From the NCBI GenBank assembly GCA_964035795.1, contig OZ038322.1, forward strand, positions 7,269,037 through 7,333,036: a stretch of DNA of 64,000 bases. The letters are read 5' to 3'. A model generated the notes under the pieces. The model did no database searches. It was not told where the DNA came from and saw only the letters and a list, made by a program, of their open reading frames with translations. This document shows positions 10,801-53,100 of this stretch, in pieces. Numbering within the stretch: the stretch's first letter is position 1; each line of letters starts with the position of its first letter. This DNA comes from Pterobdella sp. o SKG-2022 (Eukaryota; Annelida; Clitellata; Hirudinida; Piscicolidae). The position numbers and the translations under genes are program-made.

Positions 10801-12441
10801 ATTGAAAATAGAAAGTGAAGAAAAAGAAAAAATTTTTGAAGACAAAAATGGCTTTTTGTTATCGGAGAATGTCAAGTTGAAAGCAGAAATGGAGAACATT
10901 TTGCGAGAATTACAGATCCTGATTGACACCAAACAAGGACTTGAATTTGAAATAGACACATACCGCAAGCTTCTCGAGGTGGAGGAAGGAAGGTGAATAT
11001 TTTAATAGTTTGCTTATATTTTTACTCGAATAACAGTGAATACTATGAATAAACACAATACTTAATCAGGGCTGCAGAACTAATGGGAAGAGGACAATTT
11101 ACTGTCCAAGAACGCATTGGAGGTAGAAAATTATGCTGACATAGATATAATATCACATGAGATTTTTTCAGAACACAATTTCAAAATTCTAACTTCAAGT
11201 ATTCGGATGAAATTGTATATAAATATATATTTTTTATAACCAGGCTATAATTTTCTATAAATATTTACTCATCACAATAAAAATTTTATTTTATAAAAAT
11301 ATTACAATTTTATTGTATTTTAGTAAGATTAAGGTTTAAAATTATCTTGTTTCCAAGTCAATTCATATAAAACTTGATAAAGTTTCTATTTAAAATTTAT
11401 AAAATTAAACTTTACCAGAAGCTTAAGAGAGCAATAGTCTGCCCGCATAGCTGGTATAGCGCTAGACTAGTTATCTAAAGTAACCGGGTTCAATCCCGCG
11501 CAGGCCGACATTTATACACACAAGGAGTAGCGCCTTGTGAATCATCTGTTGAGCTAACGAAACCCCAATATGGAACGACTAAAAGTCGATCTAAAAAAAA
11601 AAAAGCGAGAATGAAGTTCATACTGAAGTTTAAAAAATCTTTGAGCTGAGTTTACAATGTCAAAATCGCATATTTTGTTTCAGGTTGGAATCAGGACAAC
11701 TTCAAAATTTCTAAGGATAGCACTGTAGTTGAAGGTAGCTATTTGAAGCTTGAAGAGTTTGATGTTGATGGAACTTATGTCACAGTTGGAAATTTTGGAC
11801 CAAATGTAAGCAAAAAATAATAAAAAAAACAATTTCTTTAAATTGATAAAATAAAAAAAAGATTTTTTGAAACTAAACATATTTTGATTAACTTTTCATT
11901 ACCTACTTTCTAGACTATTTCTTTGAGCGGCCACAGAATCAAGAGCACTATTGACGGCTCAGCTTATGCCGAGTATACCTTCAATAAAAAACACTCTATC
12001 TCGGCTGGAGAGAGAATAAAAGTACGTTTTATGAAATAATATATGATTACTTTAGTATGCATTGTTTTCCAAGATTTTCATGCTAACTTGAATGCCTAGA
12101 AAAAACTTTAATTTGAATGCTTAAGATTAAAGGTTAAAAAGATATCAAGGGTTATTCAAATTTGAAATATATAGAAATATTTTTGAAAAGTCATTAGTAC
12201 CTAGTAAAACAGTTCTTCGTCATTAACTACACAGGTGTGGGCTAAGAACGAGAAACCATTGTCTGCGTCCAAAAATGACCTCGAAGCCGACTTCAAAAAT
12301 TGGGGATCTGGTCAGATCTATTTTATCACCCTCCAAGACAACAAGGGAAAAGTATGTTCTAATAAATTCAATATAAAAATGAGTATTAATTTCCAAATAT
12401 TTTTGTAGGAGTTGGCCACTTACAGGATGAATAAAAATTAG
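7897..12441 (+). CDS. Cytoplasmic intermediate filament protein IF-A, complete copy (571 aa)
   Basis: Structural filament protein of the protostome cytoplasmic IF family. Exons: 7897-8387, 9328-9514, 9592-9687, 10136-10237, 10338-10397, 10477-10602, 10772-10992, 11070-11122, 11684-11805, 11914-12021, 12235-12351, 12409-12441, summing to 1716 bases. Head: residues 1-73, rich in Ser, Arg and Tyr. Rod: about 74-428, opening with EKKDLQVLNDRFAKYI and closing with TYRKLLEVEEGR. Coil 1B is about 42 residues longer than in vertebrate cytoplasmic IFs, the lamin-type length. A short linker then leads to a lamin-tail domain, about residues 446-571. The start is the first ATG of an open exon with a typical head. 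It is the downstream member of the duplication and converges on the guanylyl cyclase. Confidence 0.93.
8493..9234. mobile_element. Inverted-repeat element in IF-A intron 1, downstream copy
   Basis: Identical counterpart of the element at 118-859. Inverted ends are 8493-8558 and 9166-9234, and the frameshifted retroelement-like remnant lies at about 8634-9055. It occupies most of the 940-base first intron of complete IF-A. Confidence 0.6.
11438..11604 (+). repeat. tRNA-derived SINE, downstream copy (IF-A intron 8)
   Basis: Counterpart of the SINE at 3063-3229, including the B box at 11486-11496 and the terminal A run. It is shared by both duplicate units, so it inserted before the duplication. 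Confidence 0.7.
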
Positions 12442-13316
12442 TTTTGATAAGAAATTTATATCATTTCTATTTTCAACAACCCTTGAGATTTCAATTTTTT
12501 TAATCAATTTGAATATCTTTTTACTTTTTATTCAGCCTTAAATATTGAAATTGGTTCATACTTTACTAAAATTGAAACGATTTTTTCTTATTCACATTTT
12601 TCATTGATTAATTAATTTTTTCACCCATAAAAATAAATGTATTTGCTTTTGTTTCGATTGAAAGCGTTTGATATATTTTCGATAAATACCGAACGGGTGA
12701 AATGCTTTGTATTTTTTCATTTGCTTGCAGAATAAAAATCAAAAGACGATTCATATTTTAAATAAAGTCAAACTTCAATTGAAATATAAAACAAATGATT
12801 ATGAATGATAACAATCTGAAACTTTCAAGGTATCCGACCATCTACCAAAAAATTAATAAAACCACATAATGATGTTATTTGGAATTTAAAAAATTCAATT
12901 TTCCAATTAAAATTCTGAAAACTTTGAAAATATTTTAAAATTGCATCACAACTTTTATCATATGATTATTTAACTATGATCAATCCAAGAAGGGTTTTAT
13001 TAAAAGAATGTTATAAAAATAACTTGATTTTAAAACCAAAGTGAAAAACAAGATGTGGGCACGAAATAAAATTTACCACTTTGCTTAAGAAATAAAAAAT
13101 TCATTAAAAAAATAGTTTTGAATTTAGAAAAAAATTAAAATAATGAAAAATTGTAAAATGGAATTTCAATAGTTGTCAAAAGCTCCTAATAATACCGTTA
13201 TCACAAAGCAAACAAAACTTACAAAATCTCATATTTGAACAAAGTAGAAACAACACCGAAAACAAAAAGATTACGTTAAACGGCTTGAAACAAGTGATTT
13301 GACCAACAAAGCAGAT
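12442..13316. other. Convergent intergenic region IF-A / guanylyl cyclase
   Basis: Holds both 3' flanks. The duplication ends at 12856, about 460 bases from the cyclase stop codon. TTTATT at 12996-13001 is a minus-strand AATAAA that could end the cyclase transcript, about 316 bases after its stop. No other feature was seen. Confidence 0.5.
12632..12637 (+). terminator. Poly(A) signal of complete IF-A
   Basis: AATAAA about 190 bases downstream of the TAG stop, with T/G-rich sequence after it. It is the duplicate of the signal at 4257-4262. Confidence 0.45.
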
Positions 13317-43221
<29,905 letters not shown>

Positions 43222-43741
43222 AATTTGTCATCATTCTTTTTCGAGAATGCTGGAAAGGGTTTTTTTGTCAAATATTAAAATTAAGTTTTTTATTTTTCTC
43301 CCTTAGGCATCTGCAAAATTAATAATTGAAATTTTCAAATATTAAGACTTTTTAAAATGATTTATTAATAACTAATTTCATATATATGTAAATCATAATT
43401 CATGAAAATAAAATACCATCATACGTTAAAATGAGTGATCTTCGTAATAAAACATTTTTATAAACAATCATTTCCTCAATGCATATAAACATTTGACCGT
43501 TAAAATATGTATTGAATCATGAAGTACAACTCTGAAAATTATTCTATTATATATTCCATGCGTTCGAATTGCACACATATATCTGAACAGAATGTTATTA
43601 AACGCCAATGAATCAACATAAAACTGAAGCCGTCAACTATGTCTTATTTCATTAGCTAAGTTACTTTACGAGCTTATCTTCGATACAAAGAATAGCCAAT
43701 AATAACAAAAAAATTCAAAAACCCATTCTTAACAAGTGGTA

Positions 43742-43820
43742 AATCGACCATTTGATTGCCCCTAGCTGGGGGTTTCGGTTGCGCAATTGATTGGGTTCAC
43801 AGGATGCTACTCCATGTGGA
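43742..43820 (-). repeat. SINE body fragment, inverted
   Basis: The reverse complement reads CCACATGGAGTAGCATCC, GCAACCGAAACCCCCAGC and AATGGTCGATTT, matching the SINE bodies at 3140-3215 and 28204-28280. There is no tRNA head. It lies about 520 bases upstream of the cyclase start codon. Confidence 0.55.
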
Positions 43821-46800
43821 GAATATGTAGATACAAACACTCTTAACAAGATTAAACATAGTTAAGTACGATACACTGTAGAGAACTTTCAATTATGTTC
43901 ATATAGAAAAACAGAAAAACGATTTATTATGGGGCTGATACGATCTAATGAAATTTATTGTCATGTTGTCAGACGTTGTTTCATTATAGACGTTTGAGTT
44001 GTTATGCCTGAAACTTTCTCTCGGAACTTCCACACCATGCCGACACGAAAAACACTGAAACAGTCGACTAATTAAAAACAAACTTAACACAGACTCACTC
44101 GGAGTAGCATAAATAATACAATACTTCCATCCCAACGCTTTTGAAGATTAAACCTTTCAAGCAGGCACTTATAGGACCTTTTATGAACTTAGCTCCTAAA
44201 TCTTGCATCTTATAGAAAAAAATAAAATAAATTTGAGCAACAAATATATTGATAATGTGTAAGCTTGTTATTCTTTTAGTGTTAACAAGGGTTCTGAAGG
44301 GGATGTTTGTGTGCCTAAGAACACTCAAATAGCTTAGTTGTCTTTCATCAAAGCTCTATTTTTTCCTAGTTTTTAATATTTTTTCATTTTTATTCACTAA
44401 ATTTGAGATTTATGTATAATAAAATTAAAACTTCAATTTTATTAATTTACTAAAACCTGAAAACTTAACGTAAATCTTTCACGATATTAAACTATATCAT
44501 GAATTACTGCAATCTTGCATGAAAAACAGCATTAATCAATTATTCTGATCATACTAAAAATTTTTATAAAGTTCATTTTTTATTTATGTATTATGAAGAA
44601 TATTAGTATATATAAAATACACATAAAATAACTAAAGGCTTTCAGCTGAGTGATAGTTTGAATTTTTTTTGAAATTTTTATATTTTTATCAGATTATTTT
44701 ACTTTTCTCCTAATAGAATTATTATTCCTTTAATAATAGAATGATAAGTCACAATAAAAAGTGAACTGGGATTTGAGTACTAAAATATATTTTTTATCTA
44801 AAAAATGATTGTTTTAGGATATACAATGTTCAACGTGCCTTTATGATAAAAAGATTGCAAGAATTTTCTTAATTGTAGAAACTTAAATATAAATGATATT
44901 GTATAATTATTTTACAGTTCATCTAGGAACATTTTTCAATGTAAATTTAATCATTATTTCTCATTTATTTGACAAAATCACTCAAAATTTATATTGGTGC
45001 AAGCATGTATGTGTCGGTTTACAATGATCAACGCTCCAAAAATGTTTCTCTTTTGATTCGTCATGGGCAATTATAATAACACAGATTAAAGAACATGTTT
45101 AAATAAATTTTGTTATTTTCAACCGAGAATTTGAAGTTAAAATTAAGTTAAAATAATTGCTTTCAGTTTCATGAAATTTTAAACTATCGAAATTAAAAGC
45201 AAATTTATAAAATTTCAATGTTTTTTTTTTGAATTATTTAAAACGCATGAAAGTTACACACAAATTCAATAAATTTCTAGTTTGCTATGGAATAAAAACT
45301 AAATATACCTTTTAAAAGCACTTTCTTTATCATTTTTTCAAATAACATCCTTTTAGCACTTAAATTCATTTCAAGTATAAAAGAAAAAGATAAACGCTGC
45401 GACAACTTGCTTCGAACATACGATTGGCGCGTGCTAGGAAGATATAATGCTTAATCACCGGTGATGGCCTGAACGTTCAACACTAAAAAAAGAATGTCAA
45501 AGTAAATTTCATCAAGATTAATTACTGTTTAAATAAGTTTAACATAAATTTTTATAATTTGATAAAATTTTTTTTAGCTTTTGGTGTTCTGCTCAAATTC
45601 TAAGACGAAATTTTTTCCATTTTTTTCAAAATTTTTAATAATTTTTTATTCTAAATTCATTATGTAAAATTTTATTTCTTCATTTAGTTTAGATAAATCT
45701 TCAAGCCACATATTGTGAATCCTCCAAAACTATGTTACATGAAAACATTCATTTCATGGTTTATTGAATTGCTCGAAACTTTTACATGCTAAAAAGCTTT
45801 ATGAACTTAAAATAAAGAAATAATGTATATAAATTAATACGTAATTTTTTAATTGGCAGTTTAATTTTTGCGCTATTTATACTATTCAAAAATGTCAAAC
45901 GAAGATTAGTCTTGTATTTTTCTAGAAGGATTTTTTCATTTGCATACTTGATTAGCATGGGCGAGATTTAAAAATGACCATAAAATCAGGAATACTTTGG
46001 TTTTATCCTAGTCAACAAAGGTAATTGAATTCAATCAACTGGTTTCTGGTTTTTTTGATCGTTAAGAGTCGTATTGTTATATATACTCAAGTTCATTATT
46101 TCAACACGTTTCAAAATGCCTAAAAATAGCAGAACATAAATTAAATAGTGATGAAATGAATTTTTACCAAGATATCTTTTCCCACAATTCACACACAATT
46201 CTGAACCATTAATACTTTTATTAATTTCAAGTGAACAAATTATACCTATAAAACATTCTTTGAATAACTGTGTAAATTTTTAAAAAATCTACTCCATGCA
46301 TACGTTTCCATAAAAACATTTTTAATTTAACAAAGCTTCTTCAAACAAATCTATACTGCAAAATTATTTATTGAGCGCTTCACACATGGGGAAACCTTAC
46401 CCATTGTTGTTATTGACTCGGTAAAGTATTTTTTCTGTATGTTCATTTACTTTTGAAAAATAATTAGTTTTGGGCTTAAGCATTTTTAAATAAAAATTCT
46501 TACACTTTTTTTTACTTACTAAGTAATTGTTTCAGTTTCTCATTGTAGTTTGCAGCATTGAATTAATGGTGTTATAAATCACAAAAACAAACAGTACAAA
46601 GGTACTAGTTTGATATTTGTTAATGTAATATACACTTACAAAAAGCTTTTTAGTTTTGATCCAAAAACCATTGTGATGTATTTAGTACATTTAGTTATAA
46701 GCAAAATGATATGCAGTAAATATTAGTTTTTGGTTAATATTATACACGTTCAATTTCATATTCTTTGGTCAAAGTAAATATATCATCTCCTTAGACATAT

Positions 46801-48420
46801 GTATTAACCCTAAGTTCCAACCAGCCTTACGAAGACACGGAATTAGCGTTTTTTGATGCTGTTTAATCTTTATAGAAGCTTCTCACATATTTGAGAAAGA
46901 TGAAAAAATTCAAAGCCTAGAATTGAGAACTCAGTTTTCAGCGCATCATTGAAAAACATCAAAGTAAGGGTTTGAAAAGGTTTAAAAAGTTTATGAAATT
47001 ATAAATTTGAACATAATGGCTTAAAAATTTTTTAATGTACAAAGCTTTCAACTTGAAATTTTATGATTCCGCAGAAAACTAAAGCTTCGTTCAAAACTTC
47101 TGTTTCTGTTTATCGTAAAGGTTTTAGCCTAATACTTTAAACATTTTTCATATACAACAAACAAGCTAGTTTGGATTGTTTTTATTGACAACTATGTAGT
47201 ATTATTTGACAAAAAAATAATATATAGTGGAATGAAAGAAAACAACAGATGAGAGAATTTTACTTTATTTAATATAAAAATCAACAAAAATATAAAATCA
47301 AAAATCTTAATATTTAACTCAATGGAAAAATTTAATCAGAAGTATACCATGGGAATTCAATCTAGTTGAAACCAGCTTTAAAAATTAAAAACCAATCAAG
47401 TATCAGGTTATGTTATGTCCTATGGTTCTATTCTGCATGCTTAATCGTCGAAGCTAAACCTGAATTGCATGGCATGTTATGACGAAAGTATTGAGACAAA
47501 ATGAAAAAATCTAAAAAAAACAAAAAGGTTGATAGTTACAACAAGAGTCGGAAAAGTAAACTAAATAATGAAAAAATTATATAAGTCCAATATTAGTGGC
47601 AAGTGACGAGATTAATATGTGGGATAGAATCAAAAGAAAATAAAGTAGAACATTTATTAAAGTTTAAAAAATATATGAGATATAGGTACAGAAGAAAAAG
47701 TGGTCCAAGTAGGAGATGAAAAGAAAAATATTTTTGAGTTATGCAAATTTATAAAATGTATGGAAAACAATGAAATACAGTGGTAAATAAATAAGATCCT
47801 AACATAAATAAACCCATTAAATGCCCATTAGTATATCAAAAAAAAAAAATTTCCAATAAAGATATTGAAATTTGAAACAGTACCAAGGGATATAAGGAGA
47901 GAGATTGGGCCATACAATGAACTTCTTTTGATACATAGGGTTAGTATGTAAAAAAAAGAAACTTTATCTATCCAAACAAAAAAAATGTTACGATAAATAG
48001 TGGAGTTATGAATAAATGATATAAATTTTAAGTTTTTCAGAAAATGCATTTGACTTGACTGGTTGGGACTCGAATGATGATGATGATGAAAGAGTGACAA
48101 CATTAACCAACTTTATAAAAATGTTCTTTCCAATACTAGGAAGATTTTGAACCAAGACCAAAATAGATTATTTAAAAATGAAATTAATATTTTTATTAAA
48201 AATAAAATTTAGAAAAAAAAATGTTTCAAAACACTAGAACATAAATCTGAATCAGCAATTTAGAGGCTTCTGAGCAATTTTTAAAGTAGTTTTAGACAAA
48301 TGAATAGGTCGGATCTCATTTTCATCAATGGACGATAGTTACTGCTTTAAAATCTCCCATTCAAAATGTGTTTACCAAAAAACATCTAAGTGTTCATATT
48401 TCTTAATAATTCATATTGTT

Positions 48421-48738
48421 CTATTTAGGATACTTCAAACAGAAGAATGTATTGGCAAACTGACCTTGATACTTGGGCTTTTTTAGCCATGAGACTTGTT
48501 CGATTAAGCAGTCATCATTCATTTGTAAACAATACAAAAAATGCGTGTGTCTAATAATTTCTTCATCAAAAAAAAGTATCGAAAATTTCAGAATGGCACA
48601 ACTTTCATTATAAGATAAAATAGGAAAAATACAACTGTCCTGTTTCCTAAGTCTGATGTAAAAAAAAAAGATAAAGATACACGCAATATTTAGTGACAAA
48701 ATTTCATTTTGGATAAGTGAAAAAAACAAACTAGGCAC
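48421..48738 (-). other. Unassigned ORF, 105 codons, possibly a coding remnant
   Basis: The longest non-repetitive ORF of the gene-poor region. Its C-terminal part (HFLYCLQMNDDCLIEQVSWL, then KKPKYQGQFANTFF) has a more protein-like composition, with spaced cysteines and tryptophan, than chance ORFs nearby. The first 30 codons are low-complexity Phe/Ile. I do not recognise it, and there is no clear splice or promoter context. Confidence 0.15.
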
Positions 48739-49848
48739 TTTGGTTCCAAGTTCATACGGTGCTAATCCATACAGAAAATAAAAACAAAAAATTCCAAAAT
48801 AAAATCTTTTTCCCAGTTAGGGAAAATTGAAAAAAACCATAATCATTCAATGCCCAATTACAAAACTATTCATATAAAAATCATGGCTGGTGCTGAAGTT
48901 TAAAATCAGAGTATTTTCTCTTTAGCTGAACTCCAAAAAAAGGGCAGTGACCATTCTTCTCATAGAGCCCTAGTGCAAAAGTTAACTATGCGTAAACGTT
49001 GTATGAAAAGATGAGTTTATTGTTTCACCTTTATTCATTCACAGACGAGTAACAAGCAGAACAGTGAGTCCAAAATTAAATGCTACTTAAATGAACATCA
49101 CAGATCAATGACTGCAGATTTTACTAACCTTCAAACTCCTGCTTATGATCTTCTATGCTATATTATAAGATAAAGTTCTAACAATTTTCCACATCATAAA
49201 ATTATTTATACTCAAATAAATTGAAATAATTCAATTTAAAAAATGTGGCTATTCCATCAGGTATCCATTTTTTCGAGTTGTTTCTAATATTCAATATAAT
49301 GCTTAAAGTTTATAAAAAGTAAAAATCATTGTTATACCATTGAACAAGTGGAAAAAATCATTTTAAAACTTTCGAAGAAAAACTTCAACTCATAATAATA
49401 TTAGTACATTGCTCATTGCATCAAAACTTTCCCTTTAGTGTTTTCAAATGTCGTGCTGAAAACTAAAATTTCAGTTCAGACCATTAAGTTTTTCTTGTTA
49501 TTTTCGAGCCAAATTTGTACATAATACACCCAAAAAGCTTCAAAGATTCTAGGTAAAGAACTATGGAAATTAAAAAGTGCTAACATAGCAATAAAAGTAG
49601 CTGTTTATAACTGTTTCCAAAGTTTTTTAAAAATTTTTATACAGATCTCATGAATTGGTGAAATAAGAAATTAATCTACTAAATAATTATAGCAAACTAA
49701 TTTACCTGGAATGCTGTAACTATTGCGTGTGTTTTTAGCAAATGGCGTGAAACCAAAAAAAAAGTTAATAAAAAGAATTTAATGAATTATTTTATATTTT
49801 TGATTGTTTATAGACTTCATACTGTTCGGATCATATTGATAATAATGA

Positions 49849-50160
49849 AGCGAGGATGATGATGATGAGGATGAAAATGATGATGATGAGAGTGATGGTT
49901 ATGATAATGATGGTGGTGGTGATGATGATGATAATGATAATGGTGGTGGTGATAGTGGTGATTATAATTATGGTTATGTTGATGATGATGATCATGAGGA
50001 TGAAAATGATGATGAAGATGGGGGTGATGGTGACGATAATGATGGTGGTGGTGGTGATGATGATGATGATGATAATGATGGTGGTGGTGATAGTGGTGAT
50101 TGTAATTATGGTGATGTTGAAATTGATGTTTATTTTGATGATGATGATAAGAATAATGGT
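49849..50160. repeat. GAT/GGT-rich minisatellite with a 129-base higher-order period
   Basis: Trinucleotide-like GAT, GGT and AAT repeats. A longer unit beginning ATGAGGATGAAAATGATGAT at 49865 restarts at 49994, and both copies continue through a shared GGTGGTGATAGTGGTGATT segment. The apparent poly-Met/Val/Ile ORF on the plus strand follows from the repeat. Confidence 0.85.
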
Positions 50161-53100
50161 GAAAAAATTTTTTATTTGTTAAATGATTTTTATTGAAAAA
50201 TAAAGTGAGTTAGATTTCAAATATTCAATCAAATGACTTTAGTGATAATTTTTCAAATAATCATGTATGGATAAATGTAGCACCATGAGCTGCTTTTATT
50301 GGTTATAAAAATGTTTGGTAGTAACATAATATTTCCAATATTACTAAAAAAAATTTTTTTTCCAATATTGGTAATAAAACAGAAAATTCATTGAAAAAAT
50401 AATCTTATTATCTTTTATCTATTTTTATACACAATCTAGGCATTTATGGATTGAGGATTAGAAGGATTTAAAATATGGGCTTCACAGCAAGACTAAATAA
50501 GCACAAAACTGTTGTCTAAGAATTTTTAAAAGTTAGTTTTTCAATAGTTTCTCCAACATTTGAAGGATTCTCTGAAGATGCATTTTTTATTCAAGTGCAA
50601 TTTTTTATAAGTATACACTGAAACTGGTCACCACTCTTTTATTATGGTTTGTACTTATGTTTTCTAACACAACCAATTTTTCTAGGTATGGATGGTCTTT
50701 TTACCAAAAAACTTTCAAAAAACCCAGCTTTTCAGATTTTTTTACACCATCTTGAATTAATGTAAATTTTTCATTTAAATTTTGAAATCCTCTTAAAAAA
50801 ACTATTACAAAGGTGCCTATCGCGCAGCTTTTTTTAAACTTCTTGATTACTGGGTTCGCCGCAGCAAGGAGAGTGCATCATTGAAAGTAATATAAATTTT
50901 AGAAACAGTGATGCCAGTAAAACATTTTCAGTCACTTTATTGAAATGAGGGACAAGAGATTAAGAAATATATTTGGGAACTATGTTTTATCATTTAAAAG
51001 CTTTCTACTTTCAATAAATAAGCAAGTTTTTGCAGTTTAATGATGTAAAAAATATTATCTGTGATTTTCTATATTGGTAACTTGTACTTTCATATAATTA
51101 TGGATGAATCATTATTTATTCAGTCGAGGGCGTCGGTGAAGTTGAAAGGAATTATAAACTTTGTCATAAAACATAACATTCAACAAAACAAAATAAAGTA
51201 CTTGAATAAAAAGTAGTTTTTTTTTTTCAAACTTTGGTAATTTTAAATAAATTATTTTTGCACTGTACTTTTGTTCTTGTTTCAGATCAATCTAAAGATT
51301 TGAGTTCAAATGTGAAAAAAAATTATAAACATTTTGGTTAACTTTATTCTTTATGTTTAAAAAATGAGAAAATTTTTTACAAACTCATGAATTCTAAATG
51401 AGTTGCCAAATTAATCATACGTCTCACACTTGTTCAGCCTTTGATTACTTTTTGGGAAAAAATTCCAAAAAAAAATCTATTTTACTTCAATGTGTTTCAT
51501 AGAAGTAATAATTTATCATTTGCTGTATTTTGTTCAGAAAATTATATTTTATTCCTGTTAACATCACGTATTTAGATTTGAATCTTTTGTTATTTAAATG
51601 CTTGTTTTTATCTTGAATTTCACCTTAGTATATAACAGCAATTTTTCATTACCAAGACTCACGTGCGATTAAAAACTGGTGGAAAAGATAAAGTGAATTA
51701 GAAAGCTCTTTTTGAACTTGCTTTAATAAATTCTCTTCTGCCTCCATTTGAATTTTATTTTCAACTACTAAAGTCGAGTTTTTTTTTGGATTTTCTCTAA
51801 TGATAATTTCTTGATACATAACCTCTGCATTTTAATTTATAAATTCTCAATTTCCTTAATGAAAAAAAAAGTTTTTTGTCGTTACAATTTTTGATTTTGG
51901 AAGTTACTAATCGGATTTCTTATAGTAAATGAATAAGCTTGAAATGAAATAGGGAGAAAAAGTTTGAAAAATGCTAGCATCAAGTAGATTCAATTATCGG
52001 GTGCCCACTAAAGATTGTGCTGACAAAATTATTCACTCTGAACAATGTAGACTAGAAAATGTCTAATCTAATTCCACATTTAATAAAAACCACCAACATC
52101 CTATAATCACTCTGAGTCCATGCCTGTTTTAAAACAGCACTTTCAGTAATTGTATGCTTCTGTTCTGAATACTCTCATATTTTTATTTTGAAATATTTTT
52201 TCATGGAAATATTCATTAAACATATAAAAAAATCAATATTCTTTAGAAAACAAAAATTCAAGGTAATATGACATTCCATATTATTTGTGCAAGCATTTTT
52301 CAAGCTAGGTATCTTTGCACGTTATTAGAGTTTTTTAAATATATATTTTTTTATAGTGTTTTGGAAAATTTGAATTAACAAAGAATAGTTTTGGAAAGTT
52401 TAAGAAAATGTTCAAACAAGTGAAAAATCTAAATAAGATTTAGATTCTTAAGGGAGTAAGCATGAGTTTATGGCTTTTAAAAGCACTGAGCAATACAAGA
52501 TATTGAAAAGATTTATTAAAGTGAATAAGTTCAATTGTTGAAATAATTAGTTAAGTTCATTTAAATAATTTTTGATCAATGGTGAGAATTTAGTTTTTGA
52601 GAGCAATTAAAAATATAAAAGTGATTCTAAAAACGCTGTTTTAAAGCAGAAATTATTTGCAACTTACTTGAAATTTCATTTATTTTTATAAAAAAAAAAA
52701 AAAAGCTTTTCAACCAAAACTAATCTTTATAAAAATTGATTATTTTTATTTCGCAAATTCTCTCAAAACTCAACAAAAAGCGATATATCAGTGAAAGAAT
52801 CATTCAATTATTCATATAAATATCTATCATCAACTAATTAATTAAATATATAGAAAACTCTTTTAAAGTTTCCAAGCTTCCAAAAAATATGCTCGTGTGT
52901 CACGCATCGAATTGAAAAGTGAAAAGCCAGCTACCACAACAAGCCACTGCACGGTATCAATCAGTTTAGAATTTGGCATGACAAAACCACTCAAAATAAT
53001 TTAAAAAAATTTTTAGGTTTAGTTTTAAAATATGAATCAGGATGAAGATGAATCTAGCTAGTTCGGTAAGTTTTTATTATGTTCCTATAGCAATGGTCTC

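Larger units (their letters stand above)
4482..12856. repeat. Tandem duplication, unit 2 (8375 bases, complete)
   Basis: Unit 2 contains the IF-B 3' half followed by complete IF-A. Its right end (12856) matches the end of unit 1 at 4481. Unit 1 should carry the same IF-B 3' half outside the window, presumably attached to an intact 5' half. Sequence after 12856 is single-copy flank leading to the guanylyl cyclase. Confidence 0.85.

Noticed and set aside
43899..44328. Two overlapping minus-strand ORFs upstream of the cyclase
   Set aside because: Unrecognised, overlapping in different frames, AT-biased composition and no signal or splice evidence.
49856..50182. ORF of 108 codons of Met, Val and Ile
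   Set aside because: A by-product of the GAT/GGT minisatellite.
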